Counted from the stretch's first letter, positions 1-11,231 are shown. The stretch: DNA of 42,865 bases from Actinomycetes bacterium (GCA_024644345.1 JAHELE010000011.1:1-42865); one strand, 5' to 3'. Made by a program: numbers and translations. Notes: generated by a model from the sequence alone, not told the origin.

Positions 1-2
1 TG

Positions 3-437
3 CTGCAGAACATGACCCGACAACTTTCCTCTCACGTCGCTTTCCAACCGGGGGCTGTTGACCTCATCGACGAGCTGGCCGCTGCGGGCATCCCTATGGC
101 GCTGGTGACCTCGTCGGTCCGTGTCCACGTGGAGGTCGTGCTCGCGCAGCTGCCTGTTCGCCCGTTCCATCACCAGGTCACCGCCGACGACGTGCGCAAC
201 CTCAAGCCCCATCCTGAGCCCTATCTCACCGCCATGAAGCTCCTCGGGGTCGATGCGGAGAACACTGTGGTGCTGGAGGACAGCCCGGCGGGCATCTCAG
301 CAGCTGAGTCTGCCGGGTGCCACGTCGTGGCGGTGCCCAGTGTCGTGCCGATTGATCCGGCACCCAGGCGCGCCGTCGTGTCATCACTCACTGAGCTCGA
401 CCTGCAGGCACTCAGGGGACTCGTTACTCCGTCGTGA
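3..437 (+). CDS. HAD-superfamily phosphatase, 5' end outside window
   Basis: This is the C-terminal part of a HAD hydrolase of the phosphoglycolate phosphatase/beta-phosphoglucomutase type. The reading frame is open to the window edge, and the nucleophile motif DxD, normally about 80-100 residues before motif II, is missing, so the gene begins upstream. An internal ATG at 12 is unlikely to be the true start. Seen motifs: motif II Thr-Ser in ALVTSS, motif III Lys in NLKPHPEPYL, and motif IV in VVLEDSPAGISAA, which holds the metal-binding acid. The substrate cannot be told from this part; such enzymes dephosphorylate small sugar or glycolate phosphates in the cytosol. Its stop codon lies inside the end of the convergent permease gene (14-nt overlap). 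Family is firm, substrate unknown. Confidence 0.85.
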   Translation: MQNMTRQLSSHVAFQPGAVDLIDELAAAGIPMALVTSSVRVHVEVVLAQLPVRPFHHQVTADDVRNLKPHPEPYLTAMKLLGVDAENTVVLEDSPAGISAAESAGCHVVAVPSVVPIDPAPRRAVVSSLTELDLQALRGLVTPS

Positions 438-2970
438 TTGCTCGCAGCACATCGAGCTTCGCGGCGCGGCGCGCCGGCCAGAGAGCCGCGAGAGCACCGA
501 CCACCATGGCGATCAGCAGATAGACCACCAGCGACCGCCAGGGGATCGTCAGCACGTTGATCCCGAGGTCTGCGACCGTGCGCTGGAGAGCGGTAGCGAA
601 CCCGACCCCGAGCACGACGCCGAGCACCGCGCCGAACAGGGCGATGACCACCGACTCCAGGACGATCATCCGCCTGACCTGTCGACGGCTGGTGCCGACC
701 GCCCGGAGCATGCCGATCTCCCGGGTGCGCTCAAGCACCGACAAGTACAGAGTGTTGACGATTCCTAGCACGGCGATGATGACAGCCAGTCCGAGAAGCC
801 CGACGATCACCGCGAGCACCTGGTTGATGCTGCTTTGGATCTGCTCCTTCAGCTCTGCCTGAGACTGGACTTCCACTCCGGGGTAGGCCGCAAGGACGCC
901 TTCGATCCCTGCTCGGAGTGTGTCGAGATCGGCGGAGTCGTCCGCCTTGACGTAGACAAAGGTGTCTCCGATCTTCACGCCCGCATCCTCGAGCCCCTGG
1001 TTGGTGATGGCGTACCCGGTGAAGAATCCTGCCGGTTCGTAGATCCCCGCGACCTCAAAGGTCCCTGTGCCGGTGGCGAAGGTCAGGTCGACGGTGTCGC
1101 CCACCTGCAGGTTGGCCCCGTCGGCCGTGGTGCGGTCGACCAGGAGGCCGCCATCTTGCAGACCGTCCATTCCACCGGCATCGAAGGTGAAATCCACAAC
1201 CCGAGAGAGGGTCGCCGGGTCGACGGCGGTGACGAAGGTTCCTGTCGCGTCGCCCTCACCGGTGTCGACCAGCCCTTCGACGAAGGTGCTGCGGGACACC
1301 ACGGCGACGCCGTCAACCTCGGCAAGGTCATCGGCCACCGCACGCGGGAAGGGCCGCTGCGTCTCGGTGGAGACCACGAACTCAGCCCCGATCACGCGTC
1401 CGATCGCGGCGTTGAGAGAGTCCGTCGTGGATGCTGCAAACACCGTCATCGCGCTCACAAGCGCGAGTCCAATCATCAGCGCGGACGCGGTCGCCGCCGA
1501 GCGACGTGGCTGGCGTGCGGCATTGTCGACGGCGAGCCGGCCGACTGTCCCTGCCATGCGGGGGAGAGGCCACCCGATACCGCGGGAGACGGGTGCGGCC
1601 AGCACGGCACTGAACACGATCACGCCGATGAGAGTCAGGAATACGCCGAGACCGACCAGCTGGGCACCGCTGCCCCCGGCCACAGTTGCTCCAGTGATGA
1701 GCACACCGAACCCGACCGCCAGGACGACACCGCCAAGAATCGTCCGCAGTCGAAGGGACCGTTGGGGCAAAGTGGCGTCGTCGCGGAGCGCAGCCACCGG
1801 CGGGATGCGCGATGCGCGGATCGCGGGGAAGAGCGCTGCGGCGAGGGTGAAGAGCAGCCCCGGCACCACACCGACGAGGAAGGAGCTGGGTTCGACCGCC
1901 AGGGGAGTGCTGCCCAGCTCGAGGCCGAACGACCCGAAGAGCGCTTTGAGCGCAGCGACCACCCCGAATCCCAGGAGGCATCCGAGCGCCGCTCCGACGC
2001 TGCCGACGACGAGCGCCTCAGCGAGCACTGACCGGACGACCTGTCCCCGTGTGGCGCCGACCGCCCGCAGGAGGGCGAGCTCTCGGGTGCGCTGTGAGGT
2101 GAGCATCGAGAAGGTGTTCCAGATCAGGAACGCACCAACGAAGAGGGCGATGAACCCGAATGCAGCGAGGAAGACATTGAGGAACTGCAGGTCGTCGGTA
2201 ATGGCGTCGGCCGCGTCGTCCGCGGCCTCCTCACCGGTACGCACCTGGACGTCGGAACCGACAACCGCCCGGATGTCGGTCGCCAGCTGGTCCTGCGACA
2301 CGCCTTCGGCGGCCACGGCATCGATCTCGGTGAACGCCTCCTCGCCTGCAAGCAACAGGTCCTGGGCGGTGGGTGTGTCGAACGCGGCGATTGTGGCACC
2401 GGCGAGGTTGCCACTGGTGCCGAAGCGGAACACACCAACCAAGTCGGCGGTCGTCTCCCCAGTGGGGGTGATGAGTCGGACGGTGTCGCCAACGGCCAGA
2501 TTGCCCGCCTCGGCGGAGACCGAGTCGATCGCCACCTGCCCAGACGCCTCTGGACCCTCGCCGTCAATCAGCCGGTAGGGGGTGAGGTCAATGTCATCGC
2601 TCCAGTTGCTGCCGAACTGCGGCGCCCCGCCCTGGCCGATCGGCTCGTCGTCCGCCCCGATGATCGCCACGCCGTCGGCGAACACCGTGCCCTCCGCCTT
2701 GGCGACCCCCGGAACCTCCCGGATTCTGCCGAGCAGATCGGCCGGGAGAGTGACCAGCTCTCCGGCCTGCCCTGAGCCGCCGAACTCAGTGTCAGGGGTG
2801 ACCACGACGTCGGTAGTCGTCTGCGCGAAGAGATCAGTGAACGTCCGGTTCAGGGTGTCGCTGAAAATGAACGTTCCCACGATGAAGCCGACGCTCAGCG
2901 CAATGGCGAGCACGGAGAGGACCAAACGGAGCTTGTGGGCGACCAGGCTCCGCCATGCGGCGCGGAACAT
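424..2970 (-). CDS. ABC transporter permease, FtsX/MacB type, two FtsX domains
   Basis: An 848-residue membrane protein of the FtsX/MacB/LolE class. An N-terminal membrane helix (about residues 12-36) is followed by a large extracytoplasmic MacB-like domain, then a three-helix FtsX domain (about 260-400), a central hydrophobic pair (about 410-465), a second extracytoplasmic domain and a second FtsX domain at the C terminus (about 715-845). Two short TREL/TREIGMLRAVG coupling segments, which contact the ATPase in this family, precede the FtsX helices. It pairs with the ATPase gene 3 nt upstream. Such permeases move lipids, lipoproteins or peptides outward from the membrane, or act mechanically on cell-wall enzymes; the substrate is not readable here. 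ATG start with GGAGG 10-14 nt upstream. Confidence 0.9.
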   Translation of the reverse strand: MFRAAWRSLVAHKLRLVLSVLAIALSVGFIVGTFIFSDTLNRTFTDLFAQTTTDVVVTPDTEFGGSGQAGELVTLPADLLGRIREVPGVAKAEGTVFADGVAIIGADDEPIGQGGAPQFGSNWSDDIDLTPYRLIDGEGPEASGQVAIDSVSAEAGNLAVGDTVRLITPTGETTADLVGVFRFGTSGNLAGATIAAFDTPTAQDLLLAGEEAFTEIDAVAAEGVSQDQLATDIRAVVGSDVQVRTGEEAADDAADAITDDLQFLNVFLAAFGFIALFVGAFLIWNTFSMLTSQRTRELALLRAVGATRGQVVRSVLAEALVVGSVGAALGCLLGFGVVAALKALFGSFGLELGSTPLAVEPSSFLVGVVPGLLFTLAAALFPAIRASRIPPVAALRDDATLPQRSLRLRTILGGVVLAVGFGVLITGATVAGGSGAQLVGLGVFLTLIGVIVFSAVLAAPVSRGIGWPLPRMAGTVGRLAVDNAARQPRRSAATASALMIGLALVSAMTVFAASTTDSLNAAIGRVIGAEFVVSTETQRPFPRAVADDLAEVDGVAVVSRSTFVEGLVDTGEGDATGTFVTAVDPATLSRVVDFTFDAGGMDGLQDGGLLVDRTTADGANLQVGDTVDLTFATGTGTFEVAGIYEPAGFFTGYAITNQGLEDAGVKIGDTFVYVKADDSADLDTLRAGIEGVLAAYPGVEVQSQAELKEQIQSSINQVLAVIVGLLGLAVIIAVLGIVNTLYLSVLERTREIGMLRAVGTSRRQVRRMIVLESVVIALFGAVLGVVLGVGFATALQRTVADLGINVLTIPWRSLVVYLLIAMVVGALAALWPARRAAKLDVLRAITTE

Positions 2971-2973
2971 GGA

Positions 2974-3729
2974 CTACGACCTCCGGCCCTTTGCCTCGAA
3001 TCCCTTCATCCGTTCAAGGACGAGGTCGGCCGTGGGATCATCCATGTCGTCGACGATCTGCCCGTCGGCGAGGAAGATGACCCGGTGGGCGTAGGACGCC
3101 GCCGTCGGATCGTGGGTGACCATCACCACCGTTTGACCGTGCGAGTCGGCGCTGTCGCGCAAGAATCCGAGGACCTCGGCCCCAGCTCGGGAGTCCAGGT
3201 TGCCGGTGGGTTCGTCGGCAAAGATGATCTCGGGTCGGGTGATGAGGGCCCGGGCTGCCGCCACGCGCTGCTGCTGTCCGCCCGACAGCTGACTGGGTTT
3301 GCTGCCGAGCCGGTCGCGCAGGCCGACCATGTCGATGATCCGGTCGAGCCACTCGGGATCGGGTTTTCGCCCGGCGATGTCGAGCGGCAACGTGATGTTC
3401 TCAAGCGCCGTGAGGGTAGGCACCAGGTTGAAGGCCTGGAAGATGAACCCGACCCGGTCGCGGCGCAGTCGGGTGAGATCGGCGTCCTTGAGAGTGGTGA
3501 GGTCGGTGCCGCCGATCGACGCCGTGCCCGACGTGGCCTCATCGAGCCCCGCGCACACATGCATGAGTGTGGACTTGCCTGACCCGCTCGGACCCATGAT
3601 GGCGGTGAAGCGCCCCTTCGCGAACGAGACAGAGACCCCGTCTAGAGCGCGGACCTCGGCCTCGCCCTCGCCGTAGATCTTGCTGAGGACGTCGGCGCGT
3701 GCGGCCGCCGTCGCGATGTCGACGGGCAT
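2974..3729 (-). CDS. ABC transporter ATP-binding protein, LolD/MacB type
   Basis: A 251-residue ATPase that powers the FtsX-type permease encoded just downstream. It has Walker [10 protein letters not shown] near residue 47, the Q-loop in [16 protein letters not shown], the signature [10 protein letters not shown], Walker [13 protein letters not shown] and the H-loop VMVTHDP. The [13 protein letters not shown] stretch and the tight pairing with an FtsX permease are typical of the LolD/MacB/FtsE subfamily. The ATG at 3729 is chosen because a GGAGGA ribosome site stands 8 nt in front of it; the longer open frame upstream runs into the nuclease gene and has non-coding-like composition. Cytoplasmic face of the membrane. 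Confidence in family and pairing is high, substrate unknown. Confidence 0.93.
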   Translation of the reverse strand: MPVDIATAAARADVLSKIYGEGEAEVRALDGVSVSFAKGRFTAIMGPSGSGKSTLMHVCAGLDEATSGTASIGGTDLTTLKDADLTRLRRDRVGFIFQAFNLVPTLTALENITLPLDIAGRKPDPEWLDRIIDMVGLRDRLGSKPSQLSGGQQQRVAAARALITRPEIIFADEPTGNLDSRAGAEVLGFLRDSADSHGQTVVMVTHDPTAASYAHRVIFLADGQIVDDMDDPTADLVLERMKGFEAKGRRS

Positions 3730-3747
3730 GGGGGATTCCTCCTGTGG

Positions 3748-3764
3748 GGGGTTTGTGCAAACCC
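3748..3764. repeat. Inverted repeat between nuclease stop and ABC ATPase
   Basis: GGGTTTG-TG-CAAACCC at 3749-3764 is a perfect 7-bp dyad with a 2-bp centre. On the minus strand it starts at the TAG stop of the RecB-like gene and ends a few bases before the ribosome site of the ABC ATPase. It could be an operator for a dimeric repressor governing the exporter genes or a small hairpin; there is no U-tract, so a classic terminator is less likely. Confidence 0.45.
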
Positions 3765-4588
3765 TAGAGGGTCGGGACAGGGACCGCCGGTGCCTCCGGC
3801 AGCGGGGGAGGGGTGCCGCCCCAGGCTGGGCAGATCTGTCGATGGGCGCACCAGTCGCAGAGCCGGCTGGGACTGGGACGCCAGTCGCCACTTTCGGCTG
3901 CCTGCCCGATCGCTGCGGCCAGTGCCAGCAGCTTTCGCTCCATGGCGATCAGGTCGTCTTCGTCTGGCTGGTACTGCATCACCTGGCCGTCGCCGAGGTA
4001 GATCAGCTGGAGAAGCCGCGGAACCTCGCCCTTCATCCGCCAGAGAGCCAGCGCGTAGAACCGCATCTGGAAGAGGGCCTTCTGCTGGAAGGCTTCGCGT
4101 GGTGAGCGCCCTGTCTTGTAGTCGACGACTCGCATCGCCCCGTCGGGAGCCACGTCGAGGCGGTCCACGTAGCCCCGCAGCACGAGCCCGCTCTCGAGCT
4201 CGACCGACAGGGCCAGCTCACGATCGGCAGGCTCCAGACGGGTGGGGTCTTCGAGGTCGAAGTACGTAGCCAACAGAGCTTCGGTGCCGTCGAGCCACGA
4301 GGCCGCCTGGGTTCCGTCGTCGTCGGCAAAGAATGCACCGAGCTCTTCGTCGTTGGCGAGAACCTGCTGCCACACGGAGGGAACCAGCGCCGTTGCGGCC
4401 TCCAGCGACCGGTCACCGCGCGGGAGGTCGTACAGCTGCTCGAGAACGGCGTGCACGACTGTTCCGCGAGTGGCCGCCTCGCTGGGCGGCTCGGGGATCC
4501 GATCGACGACGCGAAATCGGTAGAGCAACGGACAGGTCATGAAGTCACCGGCCCTTGACGGGCTGAGCGACGACACCGATGCAGACAT
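3764..4588 (-). CDS. RecB-family PD-(D/E)XK nuclease with Fe-S cysteines
   Basis: A 274-residue nuclease resembling the nuclease domain of AddB/Cas4 proteins; the M. tuberculosis homologue in this neighbourhood is a RecB-family exonuclease (Rv2119, from memory). Visible motifs: Cys19 in the N-terminal SxxxxxxxxCP(L)xY(R)F block, His46 in RGTVVH, GYVDRLD, and the catalytic VVDYKTG, followed by a QMRFYALAL motif. The C terminus carries CDWCAHRQIC; with Cys19 these four cysteines match the 4Fe-4S staple of Cas4/AddB. It probably acts on DNA ends in repair. The start at 4588 is chosen because TACGCT at 4600-4595 lies 6 nt before this ATG, giving a leaderless mRNA; a longer frame to 4780 overlaps the divergent protease gene. 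No helicase domain is attached. Confidence 0.88.
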   Translation of the reverse strand: MSASVSSLSPSRAGDFMTCPLLYRFRVVDRIPEPPSEAATRGTVVHAVLEQLYDLPRGDRSLEAATALVPSVWQQVLANDEELGAFFADDDGTQAASWLDGTEALLATYFDLEDPTRLEPADRELALSVELESGLVLRGYVDRLDVAPDGAMRVVDYKTGRSPREAFQQKALFQMRFYALALWRMKGEVPRLLQLIYLGDGQVMQYQPDEDDLIAMERKLLALAAAIGQAAESGDWRPSPSRLCDWCAHRQICPAWGGTPPPLPEAPAVPVPTL

Positions 4589-4643
4589 GGAGGCAGCGTA
4601 GGCGCCAGCACCGACACCCGACCGGGCCCCGTACAGTTCAGAG
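4589..4643. promoter_or_regulatory. Divergent leaderless promoters, one with RecA-NDp-like box
   Basis: Two -10 elements face away from each other. Minus strand: TGTCGGTG (4616-4609), 8 nt, TACGCT (4600-4595), 6 nt, ATG of the RecB-like nuclease. Plus strand: TACAGT (4632-4637), 6 nt, GTG of the site-2 protease. The minus-strand box resembles the RecA-NDp/PafBC damage promoter (TGTCRGTG upstream of TANNNT). Confidence 0.55.
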
Positions 4644-6661
<2,018 letters not shown>

Positions 6662-6722
6662 CTACACAGAGTAACTTCGCCGACACGCCCGAATCGGTCC
6701 AGGTCCCGCGAAGTCCTGCCGA

Positions 6723-6790
6723 GGGTTAGGGTCGAAGGACGTTCTGCCGCTCGCGCGGCACGACCGGCACGACCGACGCGGAGGTGCGCC
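6723..6790 (+). promoter_or_regulatory. Promoter and leader of mpa
   Basis: A -10-like TAGGGT at 6727-6732 lies within GGGTTAGGGTCG, a 12-mer that recurs exactly at 28662-28673 in front of the CAP-protein gene. The predicted leader of about 50 nt contains GGAGG at 6780-6784, a good ribosome site for the mpa ATG. No clear -35 hexamer. Confidence 0.45.
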
Positions 6791-8449
6791 ATGACGCACG
6801 ACGGACCGGATGACCCGCGCGCCACGGCGGCGCCCGACGCCGACGACCTGCGTCGCGAGATGGCTTCGCTTCAGGAGCGGAACTCCCGGCTGACCGCCAC
6901 CCTGCACGAGGCCAGGGCGCAGCTGATTGCCATGAAGGAAGAGATCGACCGTCTGGCCCAGCCCCCGTCCGGCTACGGGGTGTTCCTCGCCGAGTTCGAC
7001 GACGGTTCGGCCGATGTCTTCACCGGTGGCCGCAAGCTGCGGGTGGCGGTGAGTCCCGACGTCGACCGTGACGACCTGCAGCGCGGTCGCGAGGTGATGC
7101 TCAACGAAGCCATGAATATCGTCCGCGTCATGGGCTTTGAGCAGATCGGCGAAGTAGTCATGTTCAAGGAGCTGCTCGCGGACGGCCAGCGCGCGCTTGT
7201 GATCGGACACACCGACGACGAGCGCATCGTGCGTCTGGCCGAGACTCTTCGGGACGTCCAGATCCGGGCAGGTGACTCGTTGATGGTCGAGTCACGTTCC
7301 GGATACGCCTTCGAGAAGATCCCCAAGGCCGAGGTCGAAGAGCTCGTCCTCGAAGAGGTTCCCGATATCGACTACGCGAGCATCGGGGGTCTCAGCGGTC
7401 AGATCGAACTGATCCGTGACGCCGTCGAGCTGCCCTACGTCCACCAAGAGCTCTTCCGCGAGCACGACCTCCGGCCGCCGAAGGGCATTCTCCTCTACGG
7501 CCCTCCCGGATGCGGCAAGACGTTGATCGCCAAGGCCGTCGCCAACTCGTTGGCCAAGAAGGTGGCCGAGGTCACCGGACGGCCTGAAGGCAAGTCCTTC
7601 TTCCTCAACATCAAAGGCCCTGAGCTGCTCAACAAGTACGTGGGAGAGACCGAGCGGCATATTCGACTGGTCTTCCAGCGAGCACGTGAGAAGGCCGGTG
7701 AGGGTGTTCCCGTCATCGTCTTCTTCGACGAGATGGACTCACTCTTCCGCACCCGAGGGTCCGGCGTCAGCTCCGACGTCGAGAACACGATCGTCCCCCA
7801 GCTGCTGAGCGAGATCGACGGTGTCGAAGGGCTCGAGAACGTGATCGTGATCGGCGCCTCGAACCGAGAGGACATGATCGATCCCGCCATCCTGCGCCCT
7901 GGTCGCCTGGATGTGAAGATCAAGATCGAGCGCCCTGATGCCGAGGCGGCCCGCGACATCTTCAGCAAGTACCTGCACACGGACCTGCCGCTGCACCCTG
8001 AAGACATTGCCGAGCACGGGGGAGACCGCAAGGCAACGGCTGCCGCCATGATCCAGCGTGCCGTCGAGCGCATGTACACCGAGAGCGAGGAGAACCGCTT
8101 CCTCGAGGTGACGTATGCCAACGGCGACAAAGAGGTCCTCTACTTCAAGGACTTCAACTCAGGGGCCATGATCGAGAATATCGTGGCGCGTGCGAAGAAG
8201 TACGCCATCAAGGACTTCCTCGAGTTCGGCACCAAAGGAATCCGGGTCCAGCATCTCCTCACAGCGTGCCTTGAGGAGTTCAAGGAGAACGAAGACCTGC
8301 CGAACACCACGAACCCCGACGACTGGGCTCGGATCAGCGGTAAGAAGGGTGAGCGGATCGTGTTCATCCGGACCCTCATCCAAGGCAAGCAGGGCACCGA
8401 GGCCGGTCGTTCGATCGAGTCGGTGGCCAACACCGGTCAGTACCTCTGA
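6791..8449 (+). CDS. mpa: Proteasome-associated AAA+ ATPase Mpa/ARC
   Basis: A 552-residue hexameric unfoldase that recognises pupylated proteins and feeds them into the 20S proteasome. Residues about 18-65 form the coiled coil that binds Pup; two OB-like domains follow (about 65-200). The AAA module has Walker A GPPGCGKT at 237-244, Walker [11 protein letters not shown] near 307-316 and the conserved LRPGRLD arginine region. The protein ends in GQYL, the C-terminal docking motif whose penultimate tyrosine opens the proteasome gate. Full length for the family. It lies upstream of dop, pup, prcB, prcA and pafA in the usual order; trmI precedes it by 129 nt, which hold its own promoter. Confidence 0.97.
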   Translation: MTHDGPDDPRATAAPDADDLRREMASLQERNSRLTATLHEARAQLIAMKEEIDRLAQPPSGYGVFLAEFDDGSADVFTGGRKLRVAVSPDVDRDDLQRGREVMLNEAMNIVRVMGFEQIGEVVMFKELLADGQRALVIGHTDDERIVRLAETLRDVQIRAGDSLMVESRSGYAFEKIPKAEVEELVLEEVPDIDYASIGGLSGQIELIRDAVELPYVHQELFREHDLRPPKGILLYGPPGCGKTLIAKAVANSLAKKVAEVTGRPEGKSFFLNIKGPELLNKYVGETERHIRLVFQRAREKAGEGVPVIVFFDEMDSLFRTRGSGVSSDVENTIVPQLLSEIDGVEGLENVIVIGASNREDMIDPAILRPGRLDVKIKIERPDAEAARDIFSKYLHTDLPLHPEDIAEHGGDRKATAAAMIQRAVERMYTESEENRFLEVTYANGDKEVLYFKDFNSGAMIENIVARAKKYAIKDFLEFGTKGIRVQHLLTACLEEFKENEDLPNTTNPDDWARISGKKGERIVFIRTLIQGKQGTEAGRSIESVANTGQYL

Positions 8450-8495
8450 CAGAGCTGCCCAAGGCGTGGTCCTAGAGGGTTGTACTTCCTGCGCC

Positions 8496-8507
8496 TAGTC
8501 TGGGGGG
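8496..8507 (+). promoter_or_regulatory. Leaderless promoter of dop
   Basis: TAGTCT at 8496-8501 ends 6 nt before the dop ATG. The intervening bases TGGGGGG can look like a ribosome site but abut the start codon, so a leaderless transcript is more likely. Confidence 0.5.
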
Positions 8508-10019
8508 ATGCAGCACTCGCGGGTGATGGGGATCGAGACCGAGTACGGGATCTCTGTTCCCGGCGACCCCCATGCCAATCCGGTCCTCATGTCGTCGCAG
8601 ATCGTCAACGGCTACGCAATGGGTGAGCCAGGGCTTTCCCATGCCCGCTGGGACTACGAGGAGGAGAACCCGCTGCGGGATGCCCGCGGGTTCACGCTCG
8701 CGCGCGAATCTGCTGACGCGAGCCAGCTGACCGATGACGACGTCGGAATGGCCAACCTGATCTTGACCAATGGTGCGCGGCTCTACGTCGACCACGCCCA
8801 CCCCGAGTACTCCAGCCCGGAGGTGACCAACCCCCGAGATGTGCTGCTCTGGGACAAGGCCGGCGAAATCGTGATGGCCGAGGCCGCCAGGCGCGCCGCC
8901 CGGATGCCCGGGGCAGTCCCGATCAATCTCTACAAGAACAACACTGACAACAAAGGTGCGTCCTACGGAACTCATGAGAACTACCTCATGCGCCGCAGCA
9001 CTCCGTTCTCCGAGATCGTCAAGCATCTGACGCCCTTCTTCGTGTCGCGTCAGGTGATCTGTGGGCAGGGTCGGGTGGGGCTGGGACAGCAAGGAACCGA
9101 CGAAGGGTTCCAGATCAGTCAGCGAGCCGACTTCTTCGAGGTCGAGGTCGGGCTCGAAACCACCTTGAAGCGTCCGATCATCAACACCCGCGACGAGCCA
9201 CACGCCGACGCCGAGAAGTACCGGCGGCTGCACGTGATCATCGGGGATGCCAACCTCGCCGAGGTCGCCGGTCTCCTCAAGGTCGGTACGACATCGCTGG
9301 TTCTGTCGATGATCGAAGAGGGCTTTCTCGGTGAGGACCTCGGGATTCTGCGGCCGGTGCACGAGCTGCATGCCGTCTCGCACGATCCCGACCTGGCGCA
9401 CCGGATCGACCTGCGCGACGGACGGTCGGTGACCGCGATCGAGCTGCAGCGCGAGTACTGCGACGTGGCGCACAAATTCGTCGAGGACCGATGGGGGAGT
9501 GATGTCGACGAGTCAACGACCGAGATCCTCAGCCGCTGGCGCCAGGTGCTGGACGACCTCGACGAAGACCCCACCCGTCTGACCGACCAGCTCGACTGGG
9601 TGGCCAAACGCCAGATCCTCGAGGGCTACCGCACGCGCGACTCCCTGTCATGGTCGGACGCCCGTCTTCAGCTCGTCGATCTTCAGTACTCCGACATCCG
9701 GCCCGACAAGGGGATCTACCAGCGCCTCGTTGCGGCGGGACGGATGCAGAGAATCGTCTCCGACGACCAGATCCGGCGCGCCGTTCTCGATGCCCCCGAA
9801 GACACCCGCGCCTGGTTCAGAGGTGAGTGTGTGCGCCGATATGGCCCCCAGGTCAGCGCGGCGTCGTGGGACTCGGTCATCTTCGACATTCCCGGCCGAG
9901 CATCGCTGCAGCGGGTGCCGATGCTCGAGCCCCTTCGTGGCACGCGGGCACACGTCGGCGCCCTGCTCGAGCGCTGTGAAACCGCCGTCGAGCTGGTCGA
10001 TGCGCTGACCTCCGCCTGA
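8508..10019 (+). CDS. dop: Dop, Pup deamidase and depupylase
   Basis: A 503-residue member of the carboxylate-amine ligase (glutamine synthetase-like) fold. It removes Pup from substrates and, in species whose Pup ends in Gln, converts that Gln to Glu. Seen: GIETEYGIS at residues 5-13, the Dop-specific insert with [17 protein letters not shown] (about 48-65) absent from PafA, and [15 protein letters not shown] second conserved block, [23 protein letters not shown], is shared nearly letter for letter with PafA in this window. Because Pup here already ends in Glu, Dop is expected to matter for depupylation and Pup recycling rather than activation. ATG start with leaderless promoter. Confidence 0.96.
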   Translation: MQHSRVMGIETEYGISVPGDPHANPVLMSSQIVNGYAMGEPGLSHARWDYEEENPLRDARGFTLARESADASQLTDDDVGMANLILTNGARLYVDHAHPEYSSPEVTNPRDVLLWDKAGEIVMAEAARRAARMPGAVPINLYKNNTDNKGASYGTHENYLMRRSTPFSEIVKHLTPFFVSRQVICGQGRVGLGQQGTDEGFQISQRADFFEVEVGLETTLKRPIINTRDEPHADAEKYRRLHVIIGDANLAEVAGLLKVGTTSLVLSMIEEGFLGEDLGILRPVHELHAVSHDPDLAHRIDLRDGRSVTAIELQREYCDVAHKFVEDRWGSDVDESTTEILSRWRQVLDDLDEDPTRLTDQLDWVAKRQILEGYRTRDSLSWSDARLQLVDLQYSDIRPDKGIYQRLVAAGRMQRIVSDDQIRRAVLDAPEDTRAWFRGECVRRYGPQVSAASWDSVIFDIPGRASLQRVPMLEPLRGTRAHVGALLERCETAVELVDALTSA

Positions 10020-10024
10020 GCGCG

Positions 10025-10041
10025 CACCGCCGCAGGCGGTG
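10025..10041 (+). terminator. Hairpin after dop
   Basis: CACCGCC-GCA-GGCGGTG is a perfect 7-bp stem with a 3-nt loop, starting 6 nt after the dop stop. It lacks a U-tract, as is common for hairpin ends in high-GC actinobacteria. It could uncouple pup-prcBA transcription from dop. Confidence 0.5.
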
Positions 10042-10102
10042 GATCGGTGACGAGGTGGGGCGCGTCGAGGGTTCAGAGTGAGCCCCAAGGGGTCGATCGG
10101 AC

Positions 10103-10140
10103 TAGTGTCGGTGTAAGTCACGTGACCGCGGAGGTTCATC
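10103..10140 (+). promoter_or_regulatory. Promoter and ribosome site of pup
   Basis: TAGTGT at 10103-10108 is a good -10 match, placed about 33 nt before the start, leaving a short leader that ends in GGAGG (10130-10134) 6 nt before the pup ATG. The strong ribosome site suits a small, abundant protein. Confidence 0.45.
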
Positions 10141-10347
10141 ATGAGCGCACAAGAGACCGGCGGGCAGAAGCACGCCGAGCGGCGCGAAGAAGAGGTCGAA
10201 GAGGCGCCGGTGGAGAACACCGACGTGACCGAGCGCCATGAGGCCCTCAGCGAGGATGTCGATGCGATCCTCGACGAGATTGACGAGGTGCTGGAGGAGA
10301 ACGCCGAGGAGTTCGTGCGTGCCTTCGTGCAGAAGGGAGGCGAGTGA
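10141..10347 (+). CDS. pup: Prokaryotic ubiquitin-like protein Pup, ending in GGE
   Basis: A 68-residue, acidic, intrinsically disordered tag joined by PafA through its C-terminal Glu side chain to lysines of target proteins. The C-terminal half ([19 protein letters not shown]) becomes helical on the Mpa coiled coil, and the conserved tail reads [11 protein letters not shown]. The final codon is GAG (10342-10344), so the tail is GGE and not the GGQ form found in mycobacteria and Streptomyces; no deamidation is needed. Two lysines, one three residues from the C terminus, leave room for Pup-on-Pup chains. The stop overlaps the prcB GTG by 4 nt, coupling tag and protease synthesis. Confidence 0.97.
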   Translation: MSAQETGGQKHAERREEEVEEAPVENTDVTERHEALSEDVDAILDEIDEVLEENAEEFVRAFVQKGGE

Positions 10348-11198
10348 TCTCCGTGTCGGTATCTGACCGTTCCGCTTCCTTGCCGGCCGCCTTCCTAGCA
10401 GCTGGTAGCTCGTCGTTCAGTGACTTCCTCGCAGACCACGCTCCCACCCTCCTTCCGGGTGGCGCAGGGTCCGGTCGTGGCAGTGCCGCCGACATCGAGG
10501 CGCCGCACGGCACGACGATCGTCGCGCTGACGTTCGCGACCGGCGTCGTGATGGCCGGTGACCGTCGGGCCACGATGGGCAACATCATCGCCCAACGAGA
10601 CATTGAGAAGGTCTATCCGGCCGATGAGTACAGCGCCGTCGGGATCGCTGGCACGGCCGGCCTGGCGATCGAGCTCGTCCGCCTGTTGCAGGTCGAGCTC
10701 GAGCACTACGAGAAGATCGAGGGAACAACGCTCTCGCTCACGGGTAAGGCGAACCGGCTGGCGACCATGATCCGTGGAAACCTCGCCATGGCCATGCAGG
10801 GTCTTGCCGTCGTTCCACTCTTCGCCGGGTACGACCACGAGACCGCCGACGGACGCATCTTCTCCTACGACGTCACGGGCGGGCGGTATGAGGAGCATTC
10901 CTTCCACGCCGTGGGGTCGGGTGGGTACTTCGCCCGTGGGTCGCTCAAGAAGCTCTACCGCGAGCAGATGCCAGAGGCGGACGCAGTGCTGGCCGCAGCG
11001 CAGGCCCTGTACGACGCGGCCGACGACGACTCCGCCACCGGTGGGCCAGACCTGATGCGCAAGATCTTCCCGGTGGTGTCGGTCGTGTCGGCCGATGGAT
11101 ACCGGCGGCTGCCGGACGCCGAGGTGGCCGAGGTCGTCCAACGTCTGGTCGCCGCACGCAACCAGCGCCCCGATGGCCCCGCAGCATCGCTGACCTGA
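10344..11198 (+). CDS. prcB: 20S proteasome beta subunit PrcB
   Basis: The catalytic subunit of the 20S core. The 284-residue precursor has a 56-residue propeptide that is removed by self-cleavage between Gly56 and Thr57 ([12 protein letters not shown]), exposing Thr57 as the nucleophile. Asp73 (mature Asp17) in MAGDRRAT and Lys89 (mature Lys33) complete the active site. The GTG start overlaps the pup stop; a second in-frame GTG at 10353 is possible and would only shorten the propeptide. prcA follows after 33 nt with a strong ribosome site. Length and motifs are standard for actinobacterial PrcB. Confidence 0.97.
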   Translation: MISVSVSDRSASLPAAFLAAGSSSFSDFLADHAPTLLPGGAGSGRGSAADIEAPHGTTIVALTFATGVVMAGDRRATMGNIIAQRDIEKVYPADEYSAVGIAGTAGLAIELVRLLQVELEHYEKIEGTTLSLTGKANRLATMIRGNLAMAMQGLAVVPLFAGYDHETADGRIFSYDVTGGRYEEHSFHAVGSGGYFARGSLKKLYREQMPEADAVLAAAQALYDAADDDSATGGPDLMRKIFPVVSVVSADGYRRLPDAEVAEVVQRLVAARNQRPDGPAASLT

Positions 11199-11231
11199 CC
11201 CCTACCACCGCACCGCAGGAGAGGAAGGCAC

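Noticed and set aside
8472-9473. Open frame (333 codons) antisense to dop
   Set aside because: No start context and no protein-like composition; dop is certain on the other strand.
10106-10113. TGTCGGTG before pup as a second PafBC-type box
   Set aside because: No TANNNT follows at the required distance; the following bases are TAAGTCACGTGACC.
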